A stretch of 64,000 nucleotides of DNA from an uncultured Candidatus Saccharibacteria bacterium. GTDB lineage: Bacteria > Patescibacteriota > Saccharimonadia > Saccharimonadales > Saccharimonadaceae. Location of the stretch: assembly GCA_938041555.1 (NCBI GenBank), contig CALIAC010000012.1, positions 1 through 64,000 of the forward strand, in the 5' to 3' direction. The position numbers and the translations under genes were made by a program. Positions 8,931 through 16,707 of the stretch are shown here, one piece after another; the stretch's first letter is position 1, and the number at the start of each line of letters is the position of its first letter. The notes beneath the pieces are model-generated. The model ran no database searches. It was not told where the DNA came from and worked only from the letters and a program-made list of their open reading frames with translations.

Positions 8931-9214
8931 TGTGATGTGTGACGGCCTGTGACTAAAACAATTACAATTTTACCATCTCATCCAGTAGAGCGTAAGAAAT
9001 GGGTAGACTTACCAAAGAAACAGCAGAAGTCTTCGCACTGCAGATGTCTGCGCACATATCATCATGCTGCATTCATCAACGCGCTTCATACAATGCAAAA
9101 GGGAAGTATGAATAATAAATCAGAGATGAAGATAAATTGTGTTTATTATAGTTACAACCAAAATTGAATTACAGTAGGGAAGAGGTAGCCCAATTTTTCA
9201 TCTCTACATATCTT

Positions 9215-9230
9215 CATTTCACGTGAATAA
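9215..9230. promoter_or_regulatory. parS-like palindrome 3
   Basis: CATTTCACGTGAATAA has a perfect 10-bp core TTCACGTGAA and matches 12 of 16 positions of the parS consensus. Confidence 0.4.
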
Positions 9231-9323
9231 TGCGCAATTTCATCAAGCTCTATAGCCCCACATCATCATATGGATCTCATATCATCATCCATCTGAAGTC
9301 ACGTCTGTAGAGTAGGGCAGGGG

Positions 9324-9353
9324 AAATAAAAAGACGCCCCACGAGAGCGTCTT
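9324..9353 (-). terminator. Terminator of the 9375-10328 FemAB gene
   Basis: On the minus strand, stem AAGACGC/GCGTCTT (arms 9347-9353 and 9331-9337) is followed by TTTTATTT. Confidence 0.8.
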
Positions 9354-9374
9354 CTTCTAAGTGATCTCTACCAA

Positions 9375-10328
9375 CTACTTATGCGAGCGGCGATACGATG
9401 CTTGGCGCAGACTACGCACGTGCTGATACAGCGCTTGGTAGAGGTGATACAGCCGGTAGCGCAGTGGGTGGAGAGGCTTCTCCCAAGTGCCGATGTAATC
9501 CACTGGCGTGCCCCCAAACGACTTCTTAAAGTGCGTGAAGCCCGCCCAGGGGTGATCCTTCGGCACATCATCTGACGCAATGCCGTAAAAATCAAAGAAT
9601 TTGTGCCCGGTATCGTGCGCATAGAAGAGGGCAGACACCACTAGTGCTGTGGCTGGGCTGAGGTTGCGCTGGGCGGTGTAGGACGCAGCGTGGGCATAGG
9701 CCATCGTCGTGCCGTCACTAAAGAATATTAGGCTAGCAACTGGCTTGTCCTCTAGCGTGGCATACATCAGGCCAGCTGCCTTCCGTAGGAAGAGCACCTC
9801 TGCCATTTGGCGAAAGTAGGCATCACTATGAGGCTGCATACCAGTGCGCTTGGCAACATCGTGAATCATATCAAGAAAGATCTCGATATCTGCTGGCTCA
9901 TAACTGGTATGAAAGCGCACACCTGCCTTCTGATTCTTGCGCCAGGTGTAACGTACTGCTTGCTTGGCATTAGCCAGGATCGCATCGTGATCCATCGTTA
10001 CGTCATTAATAATCGTTCGATCTGGCTGGAGACTCTTCGCCTTGCGAAAGCCAAGATTTTGCAACTGCTCAAGTCGCGTCGTCCGGGGGTCAACCCGCAC
10101 AAAGTCTGCACCATATTGCCGCCCAGTGGCAATGATATCCTTAAGTGCAGCTTCCTGGGCTGCATCATTATCTGCTTCAGGCCCATAGGGCACATACAAC
10201 CGATGGTTGAGCCGACCATGCTCGATAATGCCATAATACTGCCACCCTTTGTCTGCCCGCCGCACCGTGTGGCGCTGCTGCGCTTGTTGAAAGGCCTCCC
10301 ATGCCTCAGTCTGTAAAAAATGTTTCAT
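9375..10328 (-). CDS. FemAB/FemX-family peptidyltransferase (peptidoglycan bridge formation)
   Basis: 317 residues. FemAB proteins use aminoacyl-tRNA to add amino acids to the lipid II stem peptide. Family features: N-terminal LQTEAWEAFQQAQ, the GNAT-like middle segment with AVRYTWRKNQKAGV (typical Fem R-x-x-x-R/K-x-A-x-K/R-x-G-V pattern), the FDFYGIAS segment and the C-terminal GFTHFKKSFGGTPVDYIG, which is highly characteristic. It lacks the coiled-coil insertion of the neighbouring homologue and so resembles the short FemX type. It is divergent from the second FemAB gene at 10527. The -10 box ends six bases before the ATG, so a leaderless transcript is predicted. Amino-acid specificity is unknown. 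Confidence 0.9.
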   Translation of the reverse strand: MKHFLQTEAWEAFQQAQQRHTVRRADKGWQYYGIIEHGRLNHRLYVPYGPEADNDAAQEAALKDIIATGRQYGADFVRVDPRTTRLEQLQNLGFRKAKSLQPDRTIINDVTMDHDAILANAKQAVRYTWRKNQKAGVRFHTSYEPADIEIFLDMIHDVAKRTGMQPHSDAYFRQMAEVLFLRKAAGLMYATLEDKPVASLIFFSDGTTMAYAHAASYTAQRNLSPATALVVSALFYAHDTGHKFFDFYGIASDDVPKDHPWAGFTHFKKSFGGTPVDYIGTWEKPLHPLRYRLYHLYQALYQHVRSLRQASYRRSHK

Positions 10329-10334
10329 AACATT

Positions 10335-10340
10335 AGTATA
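10335..10340 (-). promoter_or_regulatory. -10 box giving a leaderless FemX-like transcript
   Basis: TATACT on the minus strand, six bases from the ATG at 10328. Confidence 0.5.
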
Positions 10341-10508
10341 GCAACTTTGCGGCGGATTTTCACTGATGATTATTGCAAAAACACATTCATGTATGCTCTG
10401 ACGAAATGATGAGTCTGGTGTAAGGTATTATCCCTCTAAACTCCTTCGTTTAGCCAATCATGTGTCGCTCATTACCATCGCTCTCTTCCTCTCACCACTC
10501 AAAAATGC

Positions 10509-10514
10509 TATACT
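10509..10514 (+). promoter_or_regulatory. -10 box of the second FemAB gene
   Basis: TATACT ends 12 bases before the ATG at 10527, leaving a leader of about five bases without a Shine-Dalgarno sequence. Confidence 0.45.
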
Positions 10515-10526
10515 AGCGCTATTATT

Positions 10527-11783
10527 ATGCAGCTCAAACCTATTGATCCATCCACACTCGAGCAATTTGTGGCGCAGCATCCGCTAGGGAGCTTCGTCCA
10601 ATCAGCCGCCAATGCCAAGCGAGTGGCACAGCTGGGCTGGCAGCCACATTATCTGGGGCTGTTTGCTGAGGGTGAGCGCTTGGTGGCTACCGCCGTGTTA
10701 TATGAGTGGCGCACCTTGGGCTATAGCGAATTTGAATGTTTGCAAGGGCCGCTCGTGGACTATCACAACTCAGCAGTGCTCAGTACATTATTGACAGAAC
10801 TTAAGAAATATGTCAAAGCACATAAAGGTATTTTACTTCGACTTCAGCCGCCACTCATCCTACGGCAGGGAAGTGACCCCACTCAACTTCTCGAAGTAGC
10901 AGGCTCGGCTAAGGCATTGCAACAATTAGAGAAGGCAGGCTTCCGAGCTATTCCCCCGCAGCAGACCGACCACAACGCGCGCTACGTGCGCTGGTTCTTT
11001 GCCAAAGATCTCTCGCCCTATCACGACGACGCAGCACTACTCAAAAGCTTCGATGCCAAGACACGCAGCTGTGTCAAGGCGGCCACCAAGTATGGTGTGG
11101 CGGTACGCGAGATTACTGCAGTGGACGATCTCGCCTCGTTTGCGAAGCTGCTAATCGATACTGGCACGCGGCGCGGCTTCTCAGGACGCAGTGAGGAATT
11201 TTATCAGCAATTGTTCCGCGCCTTTCACCGCAAGCAGGCGTGGTTCCTGATTGCCGAGCTCGACCTTGCTGGTTACCAAGCCCGCCTCAGCGCCCAGCAA
11301 GATGCCCTGCAAGCCGAGCGCGATATGCTGGCGACCGAGCCAGATAAGCAAGGACAGGTGAAGGAACTCGACAACCAGCTCACCGCGGTATCCAAACGCC
11401 TGGCAGATTACGAAGCGCTACGCCAGGCAGCCAATGGCGACGTCCTGCCGCTGGCCGCCGCCATATTCATGCACACGAGCGATAACGAGGTAGTGTATTT
11501 TCTCAGTGGATCGGACGATCAGCATGCCAAATTTTCTGGCTCATACGCCCTGCAATACGCAGCAATGTGCCGTGCCATCAGCCTTGGCGCTCAGCGCTAT
11601 AACTTCTACGGCACAAGCGGAAACTTCAACGGCTTCCCCGAGCAAGAAGGGGTGTATCACTTCAAGAAAGGCTTTGGCGGCCAGCTGGAGGAACGTGCTG
11701 GTTGCTATGAATATATCGCTCGGCCATTCATACATCAGGTGGTTCGCTGTATGCGTGCAATGCGTAGTGTGATCGGTCGGTAG
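10527..11783 (+). CDS. FemA/FemB-type peptidyltransferase with coiled-coil arm
   Basis: 418 residues, the usual length of FemA/B. Two GNAT-like halves are visible, with the FemAB segment SFDAKTRSCVKAATKYGVAV, a helical insertion around residues 250-300 (LDLAGYQARLSAQQDALQ through VKELDNQLTAVSKRLADYE) corresponding to the antiparallel coiled coil of FemA/B, and the C-terminal GVYHFKKGFGGQLEERAG signature. It probably adds the second or later residues of an interpeptide bridge, complementing the divergent shorter homologue at 9375-10328. The presence of two such enzymes suggests a branched peptidoglycan. Confidence 0.92.
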   Translation: MQLKPIDPSTLEQFVAQHPLGSFVQSAANAKRVAQLGWQPHYLGLFAEGERLVATAVLYEWRTLGYSEFECLQGPLVDYHNSAVLSTLLTELKKYVKAHKGILLRLQPPLILRQGSDPTQLLEVAGSAKALQQLEKAGFRAIPPQQTDHNARYVRWFFAKDLSPYHDDAALLKSFDAKTRSCVKAATKYGVAVREITAVDDLASFAKLLIDTGTRRGFSGRSEEFYQQLFRAFHRKQAWFLIAELDLAGYQARLSAQQDALQAERDMLATEPDKQGQVKELDNQLTAVSKRLADYEALRQAANGDVLPLAAAIFMHTSDNEVVYFLSGSDDQHAKFSGSYALQYAAMCRAISLGAQRYNFYGTSGNFNGFPEQEGVYHFKKGFGGQLEERAGCYEYIARPFIHQVVRCMRAMRSVIGR

Positions 11784-11899
11784 AGATCAACTTATTTCTA
11801 AACAGCGACAACTATTTCTGTGTCAATGCGCAAATAATACTCTACTACGAGTAGTTACACGCTGGTATCATCATCTCTAATATCATCAAAACATATCTA

Positions 11900-13000
11900 C
11901 TAAGCTTCGTGGCCAGCCCACACCGCTTCGCGCATCGACAAACTCGGCTGCACTTCGAGCTGGTATGGATCAGTTGTGCGGCCAGCTTGGGCGTAGTAAT
12001 AGCCGAGTGTGGCGATCATCACTGCATTGTCTGTGCAAAAGGCCATTGGTGCGTAGCTAATAGAACAGGGCAGGGCGGTGCGCAGCTGGCGGCGAAGTTC
12101 TTGGTTGGCCGCCACACCACCAGCAATTACGATGGAGCGTGGCGCATAGTGTTCATAAGCCAGCACCGTCTTATCCACCAACGTCTCTACCGCCACACGC
12201 TGGAAACTCGCCGCCATATCATAGCGCTGCTGCGGCGTGACAAGCGCTGGAAGCTCGTGTGAAGGAAAAGAGGTATCTTTGCCTACCTCGGCTTGCATTC
12301 GGCGCAGCACGGCCGTTTTAAGGCCCGAAAAAGAGAAATCGTACTCGCCATGCATCCGCGCCTTAGGTAACGCGTAATGCTGCGGGTCACCGTGCGTAGC
12401 GGCAGCAGCAATGGCTGGGCCGCCAGGGTAGGGTAGGCCAATGATTTTCGCTACCTTGTCGAAGGCTTCGCCCACAGCATCATCCTGCGTTTGACCAAGT
12501 AGTGTATAGTCACCATGCGCGCGAAACAGCACCAATTGACTATGCCCACCAGAGACGATGAGCGCCAGCATAGGGAAGCTCGGCTGCGCAGCAGGGAGCG
12601 CTAGGGCTGGCTCGGGCTTTGGCCGGCCGTCCTCCACCACAAAGTTAGCATAGACATGCGCCTCCACATGATGAATTGCGTAGAGCGGCTTCTTGTGCAC
12701 AATTGCGAGCGTCCGCGCCGCCAGCGTCCCGACCAGCAGTGACCCCACTAGTCCAGGCGCATACGTCACAGCAATGCCATCAATCTCATCCCAGCTACAC
12801 GCTGCCTCGGCCAATGCGCGATCAATCACTGGGGTAATCATCTCAATATGGCTCCGCGCTGCGACTTCTGGCACCACGCCGCCATACTGGGCGTGAATAT
12901 CTATCTGCGAGTGCACGACACTACTCAGCAGACGCCGCCCATTGGCCACCACCGCAGCCGCCGTCTCGTCGCAGCTGCTCTCAATCCCAAGAATCTTCAT
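11900..13000 (-). CDS. tsaD: tRNA N6-adenosine threonylcarbamoyltransferase TsaD
   Basis: 366 residues, slightly longer than the usual 335-345. The N-terminal MKILGIESSCDETAAAVV is diagnostic. The metal-binding HHVEAHVYANF lies near residue 112, followed by a Pro/Ala-rich insertion that explains the extra length, then MLALIVSGGHSQLVL and FSFSGLKTAVLR, and later VIAGGVAANQELR. With TsaB/E and TsaC it forms t6A37 on tRNAs reading ANN codons. It is convergent with the FemAB gene. The promoter box sits six bases before the ATG. Confidence 0.97.
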   Translation of the reverse strand: MKILGIESSCDETAAAVVANGRRLLSSVVHSQIDIHAQYGGVVPEVAARSHIEMITPVIDRALAEAACSWDEIDGIAVTYAPGLVGSLLVGTLAARTLAIVHKKPLYAIHHVEAHVYANFVVEDGRPKPEPALALPAAQPSFPMLALIVSGGHSQLVLFRAHGDYTLLGQTQDDAVGEAFDKVAKIIGLPYPGGPAIAAAATHGDPQHYALPKARMHGEYDFSFSGLKTAVLRRMQAEVGKDTSFPSHELPALVTPQQRYDMAASFQRVAVETLVDKTVLAYEHYAPRSIVIAGGVAANQELRRQLRTALPCSISYAPMAFCTDNAVMIATLGYYYAQAGRTTDPYQLEVQPSLSMREAVWAGHEA

Positions 13001-13006
13001 AAAGTT

Positions 13007-13012
13007 ATTATA
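13007..13012 (-). promoter_or_regulatory. -10 box giving a leaderless tsaD transcript
   Basis: TATAAT on the minus strand, six bases upstream of the ATG at 13000. No ribosome-binding site. Confidence 0.55.
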
Positions 13013-13333
13013 GCAGAATAGCAGAGCAGGGAAGATGAGAGAGTAGTGTGATAATAAAAATCAAATTGCATGAGTTTGAGCCTCAATGGTAGGCTTACTC
13101 TCAACTTCTCCTTTTCTGTTTGATGCAATACTCAGGTCAACATTCTACGAGAATATTAATCGCTCGTACTAATACGAGAGAACTCTATTAACACAACGAC
13201 AAATTTCGCCACTTTATCAGCTAAAAAGACGAAACAATACGGCTGAAATTAAGAGAAATTCTGCACTTTTTCTCCCAAGTTTGCTTTGCTCAAAAATCAT
13301 GCCTCTCATGGTTTTAAATATTACCAAAAGTGG
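13013..13333. other. Intergenic stretch between divergent tsaD and the Mur ligase
   Basis: A+T-rich; no gene, repeat or RNA structure recognised beyond the two promoters at its ends. Confidence 0.5.
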
Positions 13334-13339
13334 TATAAT
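13334..13339 (+). promoter_or_regulatory. -10 box giving a leaderless Mur ligase transcript
   Basis: TATAAT followed by seven bases and the ATG at 13347. This decides the start over the longer open frame beginning at 13281. Confidence 0.6.
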
Positions 13340-13346
13340 ATGTGCC

Positions 13347-14771
13347 ATGGCATTTTCTCTAAAACAAACACTCAAGAATACTCTCCCACCCAGCGTGCTG
13401 GCGGCGCTGGAGCCAGGCTATCGGCTGCTTGAAGCCACTGCTGCGGCAGCCAACCAAGGTTTCCCAGCCCAGGGCATGCACGTCATTGGCGTAACGGGGA
13501 CAAATGGCAAGACCACGACGTGCTTTATGATCCACCGCATGCTGGTCGAAGCAGGCTACAATGTCGGCCTGATGACGACGGTGGCATATGGAGTGAACGA
13601 CGACATCACATCGCAAACCGAGCACATGACCACCGTATCTGCACCGCTGTTGCAGCAGCGGCTGGCAGAGTTTCGACGGCGTCATGTGCAGTGGGTGGTG
13701 CTAGAGGTAACGAGCCATGCATTGGCGCAGCATCGCATCTTTGGCATTCCGATAGACATTGCCGTCATGACCAACGTCACCCACGAGCATCTCGATTATC
13801 ACAAGACATTCGAGCGCTACCGCACCGCCAAGACGCGTCTCTTCAAGCTCGCGCGGCGGGTTGGCATTATCAATGCGGATGACCCCTCGGCGGCAGTCTT
13901 CGAGCAAGCGGTGCCGCGCAGCCTGTGCTATGGCATTGCAGGCGGCGACATTCGCGCTACGAACATCACCCAAACCGCCTCGGGCAGCCGCTACGATGTG
14001 CGGCTCATGGGGGAGATGCACCACATCGCCATCAATATGCCGGGTGAGTTCAACATTGCCAACAGCCTAGCCGCAGTAGCAGTGGGGCACGAGGTGGGCT
14101 TAAGCCGGGCGCAGATCGAGCACGGCCTGGCTGCACTCACTGGGGTGGATGGCCGCATGACAGTCGTGGATGCTGGGCAGCCATTCTTCGCTATTGTTGA
14201 TTTTGCCCACACACCCGACGCTTTTGAGCGGCTCCTCGGTAGTGTGCGAGCCAGCACCAAGGGCAAGCTGATCGTCCTGTTTGGCTCAGCTGGCCGGCGT
14301 GATGAGTCCAAGCGAGCCATCCAAGGCAAGATCGCAGGGCGAATCGCCGACGAGCTTATCCTCACCGAAGAAGACGACCGCGATGCCGACGGGCAACACA
14401 TCCTTAGCCAAATTGCCAAAGGCGCAGAAGCCGCCGGCAAGACTCAAGATACCAACCTCTTTCTCATTCACGACCGCGCTGAGGCCATCCGCTTTGCCGT
14501 CCGCCGTGCCCGCACCACCCGCGACACCGTCGTCTTCCTCGGCAAAGGCCACGAGAAGACCATCGAACGCGCCGACGGCACCCACCCCTGGGACGAAATA
14601 ACAGAGGTAAAAAACGCTATCCACGAACGGCAAGCATCGAAGAAGAAGCCAGCGAAAGGCAAGAGCAAGCGCACAAAAGACGCCAGCAAGCCTATCTCCA
14701 AAGCCAAAGACAAAGCCAAGCGCAAGAAAAAACCCACTTCGCGCCACAGCAAGCGTGCATCAGCGAGCTAG
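13347..14771 (+). CDS. murE: MurE-like Mur ligase lacking most of the N-terminal domain and carrying a Lys-rich tail
   Basis: 474 residues. It probably adds the third stem-peptide residue to UDP-MurNAc-L-Ala-D-Glu in the cytoplasm. Seen: P-loop VIGVTGTNGKTTTC at about residues 47-60, VVLEVTSHALAQHRI (MurE-type EVSSHAL), MTNVTHEHLDYHKTFERY, the FAHTPDAFERLL and GSAGRRDESKR segments. The P-loop is far closer to the N-terminus than in standard MurE (near 110-120), so most of the usual UDP-binding domain is absent. The specificity loop reads EEDDRDADG instead of DNPR, so the third residue is uncertain. The last 50 residues are a low-complexity Lys/Ala/Ser tail, probably disordered. Confidence 0.85.
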   Translation: MAFSLKQTLKNTLPPSVLAALEPGYRLLEATAAAANQGFPAQGMHVIGVTGTNGKTTTCFMIHRMLVEAGYNVGLMTTVAYGVNDDITSQTEHMTTVSAPLLQQRLAEFRRRHVQWVVLEVTSHALAQHRIFGIPIDIAVMTNVTHEHLDYHKTFERYRTAKTRLFKLARRVGIINADDPSAAVFEQAVPRSLCYGIAGGDIRATNITQTASGSRYDVRLMGEMHHIAINMPGEFNIANSLAAVAVGHEVGLSRAQIEHGLAALTGVDGRMTVVDAGQPFFAIVDFAHTPDAFERLLGSVRASTKGKLIVLFGSAGRRDESKRAIQGKIAGRIADELILTEEDDRDADGQHILSQIAKGAEAAGKTQDTNLFLIHDRAEAIRFAVRRARTTRDTVVFLGKGHEKTIERADGTHPWDEITEVKNAIHERQASKKKPAKGKSKRTKDASKPISKAKDKAKRKKKPTSRHSKRASAS

Positions 14772-14782
14772 TGTGTACGCGG

Positions 14783-15091
14783 CTAACCGCTCTGTAGGGT
14801 GCCTGTCTCTCCGTCAGCTTGCTTGGGTTCTACTTCGAACGTCACATCGTCTACATTATCGCTACTACCCACTCTTACATAGCACCCATCAGTTGTCAGA
14901 CCAGTTGCTGCCCAGCCATCTTCTGTGCGCTGCAGCGATATCCACTGGATAAAGAGTAGCCACGGCTCGCCCTCAGGACCACTATATAGCCATGGCTTTC
15001 CCTCAAAAATCGATTCAGAAATTGCCTTTTTGAGCACTGCATGTCTCTCATGCTCTTCATTTGACGGCTGCCGTGGTATTTCGTGTGGCAT
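14783..15091 (-). CDS. Hypothetical 102-residue protein
   Basis: Not recognised. Acidic, soluble, with several Trp (KPWLYSG, EGEPWLLFIQWISL, EDGWAATGL); no membrane segment. The ATG at 15091 is chosen because GGGAGG lies 11 bases upstream; the in-frame GTG at 15103 would overlap that site. It follows the PD-(D/E)XK-like gene by 52 bases in the same direction, so the two are probably one operon. It converges with the Mur ligase gene. A partner or regulator of the upstream protein is possible but unproven. Confidence 0.6.
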   Translation of the reverse strand: MPHEIPRQPSNEEHERHAVLKKAISESIFEGKPWLYSGPEGEPWLLFIQWISLQRTEDGWAATGLTTDGCYVRVGSSDNVDDVTFEVEPKQADGETGTLQSG

Positions 15092-15143
15092 ATAGCAACG
15101 CACCTCCCTTACCTTTGTTATGGTCGCGTGTCTGTGGTGGAAT

Positions 15144-16064
15144 CTACCTCTGTTGTGTTGGCTTATCTAGAATGCCATGGCTATACATGCGGGCTACCAC
15201 CCGTGGCATAACCCGGATAATTTTTTCCTTCGGCAGCATTAGTTTATTGCGATATTCATACCTCTCCACACCAGGGAAGAAAAAGATCCGTCTGTCATCG
15301 CCATGCTCAGCAGCATCCTCCTGGGCCTCATGCACATAGTATTCAGACGACTTAAGGTCAATAAGCTTACCATTCACTATCATGTCTATCCCGCGCATAT
15401 CCTGGTTGGCCGTACCTGGCTCATAGGCAATGCCCGCTTCATCCAGCACCCGCATGAAGAGCACTTCATTGCGAATGCCCGCTACTGTCGCATACAACAT
15501 ACCTATTCGATCTTGCTTGTTTTGAGCATGCTTATTGCCTGGGCACACTGCTTCTAAGCCGTTAACTATATCTGATATAGACGGTATCGACTTCCATGTC
15601 TCGCAAGAGTGTGTGGCGTTGTCTATCACATCGCGCAGGGCATGGTTAAAGTGCGTGAGTTTCTTGATCCGCTGCTTATTTTCTTGTCGAGTTAGCACCG
15701 TATCATCTTGTTCAGTCGCCTCCACCCAGCCAGGATATGCTGCGAGCAGCCGCGCCATATCGACATGCGACCACTGTTCTTTGCTCGCATAGTGCTGCAC
15801 AAGCGTCACAGCACTCTCTCCCAGGGCAACCGAGCGTCGCTGGCGACGTTTTTCCTCACTCCAGTTACGGCCTGCTTGCTCGACGAGGTAGGCGAGGTGT
15901 GGCTTTTGGCTCTTCAGCGCTGCATCAACGGTAACAAGCTGCTTTTTGATATCCGAAGAAAGCGTCGACCACTGGCTGGGCGATATAGGCGATGACATTG
16001 TATCAACATCATAGCGTTTGCGTTTATGTGTATGGTGTGGCTTATGGTAACGTGTCTTTGTCAT
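15144..16064 (-). CDS. Putative PD-(D/E)XK-fold nuclease
   Basis: 306 residues, family not recognised. The C-terminal third has the order of a PD-(D/E)XK active site: a helix with Glu (GIRNEVLFMRVLDEAGI), then Asp in MRGIDMIVNG, then DLK in GKLIDLKSSEYYV. The N-terminal two thirds are helical and charged. The ATG at 16064 is preferred because TATACT (complement of 16076-16081) lies 12 bases upstream and inside the longer frame that begins at 16088; the later start removes eight residues. No methyltransferase, Cas or mobile-element gene is adjacent, so whether it acts in restriction, repair or competition is open. It is followed by a small gene in the same operon. Confidence 0.6.
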   Translation of the reverse strand: MTKTRYHKPHHTHKRKRYDVDTMSSPISPSQWSTLSSDIKKQLVTVDAALKSQKPHLAYLVEQAGRNWSEEKRRQRRSVALGESAVTLVQHYASKEQWSHVDMARLLAAYPGWVEATEQDDTVLTRQENKQRIKKLTHFNHALRDVIDNATHSCETWKSIPSISDIVNGLEAVCPGNKHAQNKQDRIGMLYATVAGIRNEVLFMRVLDEAGIAYEPGTANQDMRGIDMIVNGKLIDLKSSEYYVHEAQEDAAEHGDDRRIFFFPGVERYEYRNKLMLPKEKIIRVMPRVVARMYSHGILDKPTQQR

Positions 16065-16099
16065 GATTGTGTTTGTAGTATATACCATTTTTAGCGCTA

Positions 16100-16126
16100 T
16101 AACAAAATCACCACATCAGTGGTGAT
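16100..16126 (-). terminator. Terminator after the 16153-16617 gene
   Basis: On the minus strand, stem ATCACCAC/GTGGTGAT (arms 16119-16126 and 16107-16114, loop TGAT) is followed by TTTGTT. It separates the Ser/Gln-rich protein gene from the nuclease-like gene. Confidence 0.75.
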
Positions 16127-16152
16127 AATGCTTGTTCTTATTGCAGTATCCA

Positions 16153-16617
16153 CTACCGCTGCGACAAATAGTCGATCTCTTTGATGATGTCGAGCAGCGC
16201 TTGGGCGCGGCGGGTTTCGTCGCGGATAGATTTAGCAATTTGGTATGCTGGGTCGATCAAACTCTTGTCGTCTGTCGAGCGGATCAAAAGCAAATAGGTA
16301 TCGAATTTCTCATCTGGGCTGACATTGAGCTTATCCACCAGTGGGCGCAGCTCTTTGATGGCCGATTGCTTAACACCATTGAGCGCTTCACCACTGGGCG
16401 CAGGCTGTGACGGCTGCTGCTGCGAGGACATGACTGGCACTGATGAGCCCATATTGCCCGACATACCCGAGAGCGATGAACGACCAGCACCTTGCCCCGA
16501 CATCATCGCCTGCGACCGCTGCGATGCTGCTGTGCCCACCTGCGGGCCGATCCCAGCAAGCACCTTGGCAAGCTCTTGATCGTCGGTAATTGATTGTGAT
16601 GTAGTGCTGATATTCAT
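16153..16617 (-). CDS. Hypothetical protein with Ser/Gln-rich linker and helical C-terminal domain
   Basis: 154 residues, not recognised. A short N-terminal helix (DDQELAKVLAGIG), a low-complexity Ser/Met/Gly/Gln/Pro stretch (about residues 35-75), then a soluble helical domain (AIKELRPLVDKLNVSPDEKFD, AYQIAKSIRDETRRAQALLD). There is no signal peptide or membrane segment. The ATG at 16617 has AGGTGG five bases upstream; the GTG three codons earlier overlaps that site. It is divergent from the PGI/PMI-like gene and terminated separately. Confidence 0.7.
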   Translation of the reverse strand: MNISTTSQSITDDQELAKVLAGIGPQVGTAASQRSQAMMSGQGAGRSSLSGMSGNMGSSVPVMSSQQQPSQPAPSGEALNGVKQSAIKELRPLVDKLNVSPDEKFDTYLLLIRSTDDKSLIDPAYQIAKSIRDETRRAQALLDIIKEIDYLSQR

Positions 16618-16678
16618 GGTTCCCACCTGTCTCCAAATATGCTTATGATTCTCTGCTAATTAATGTATCATGGGAGGG

Positions 16679-16684
16679 TATACT
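16679..16684 (+). promoter_or_regulatory. -10 box of the PGI/PMI-like gene
   Basis: TATACT, 23 bases before the ATG at 16708, with the Shine-Dalgarno GAAGGAG between. Confidence 0.45.
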
Positions 16685-16707
16685 CTTGCAAGCAGAAGGA
16701 GACGATT

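Larger units (their letters stand above)
8770..9323. other. Gene-free stretch carrying two more parS-like palindromes
   Basis: Over 500 bases between valS and the next gene. The only open frame (8949-9167, plus) has no ribosome-binding site and no recognisable character. The notable content is the pair of CACGTG-centred palindromes listed separately. Confidence 0.5.

Noticed and set aside
8949..9167. 72-codon plus-strand frame in the parS-like region
   Set aside because: No ribosome-binding site or suitable promoter spacing; composition is not protein-like.
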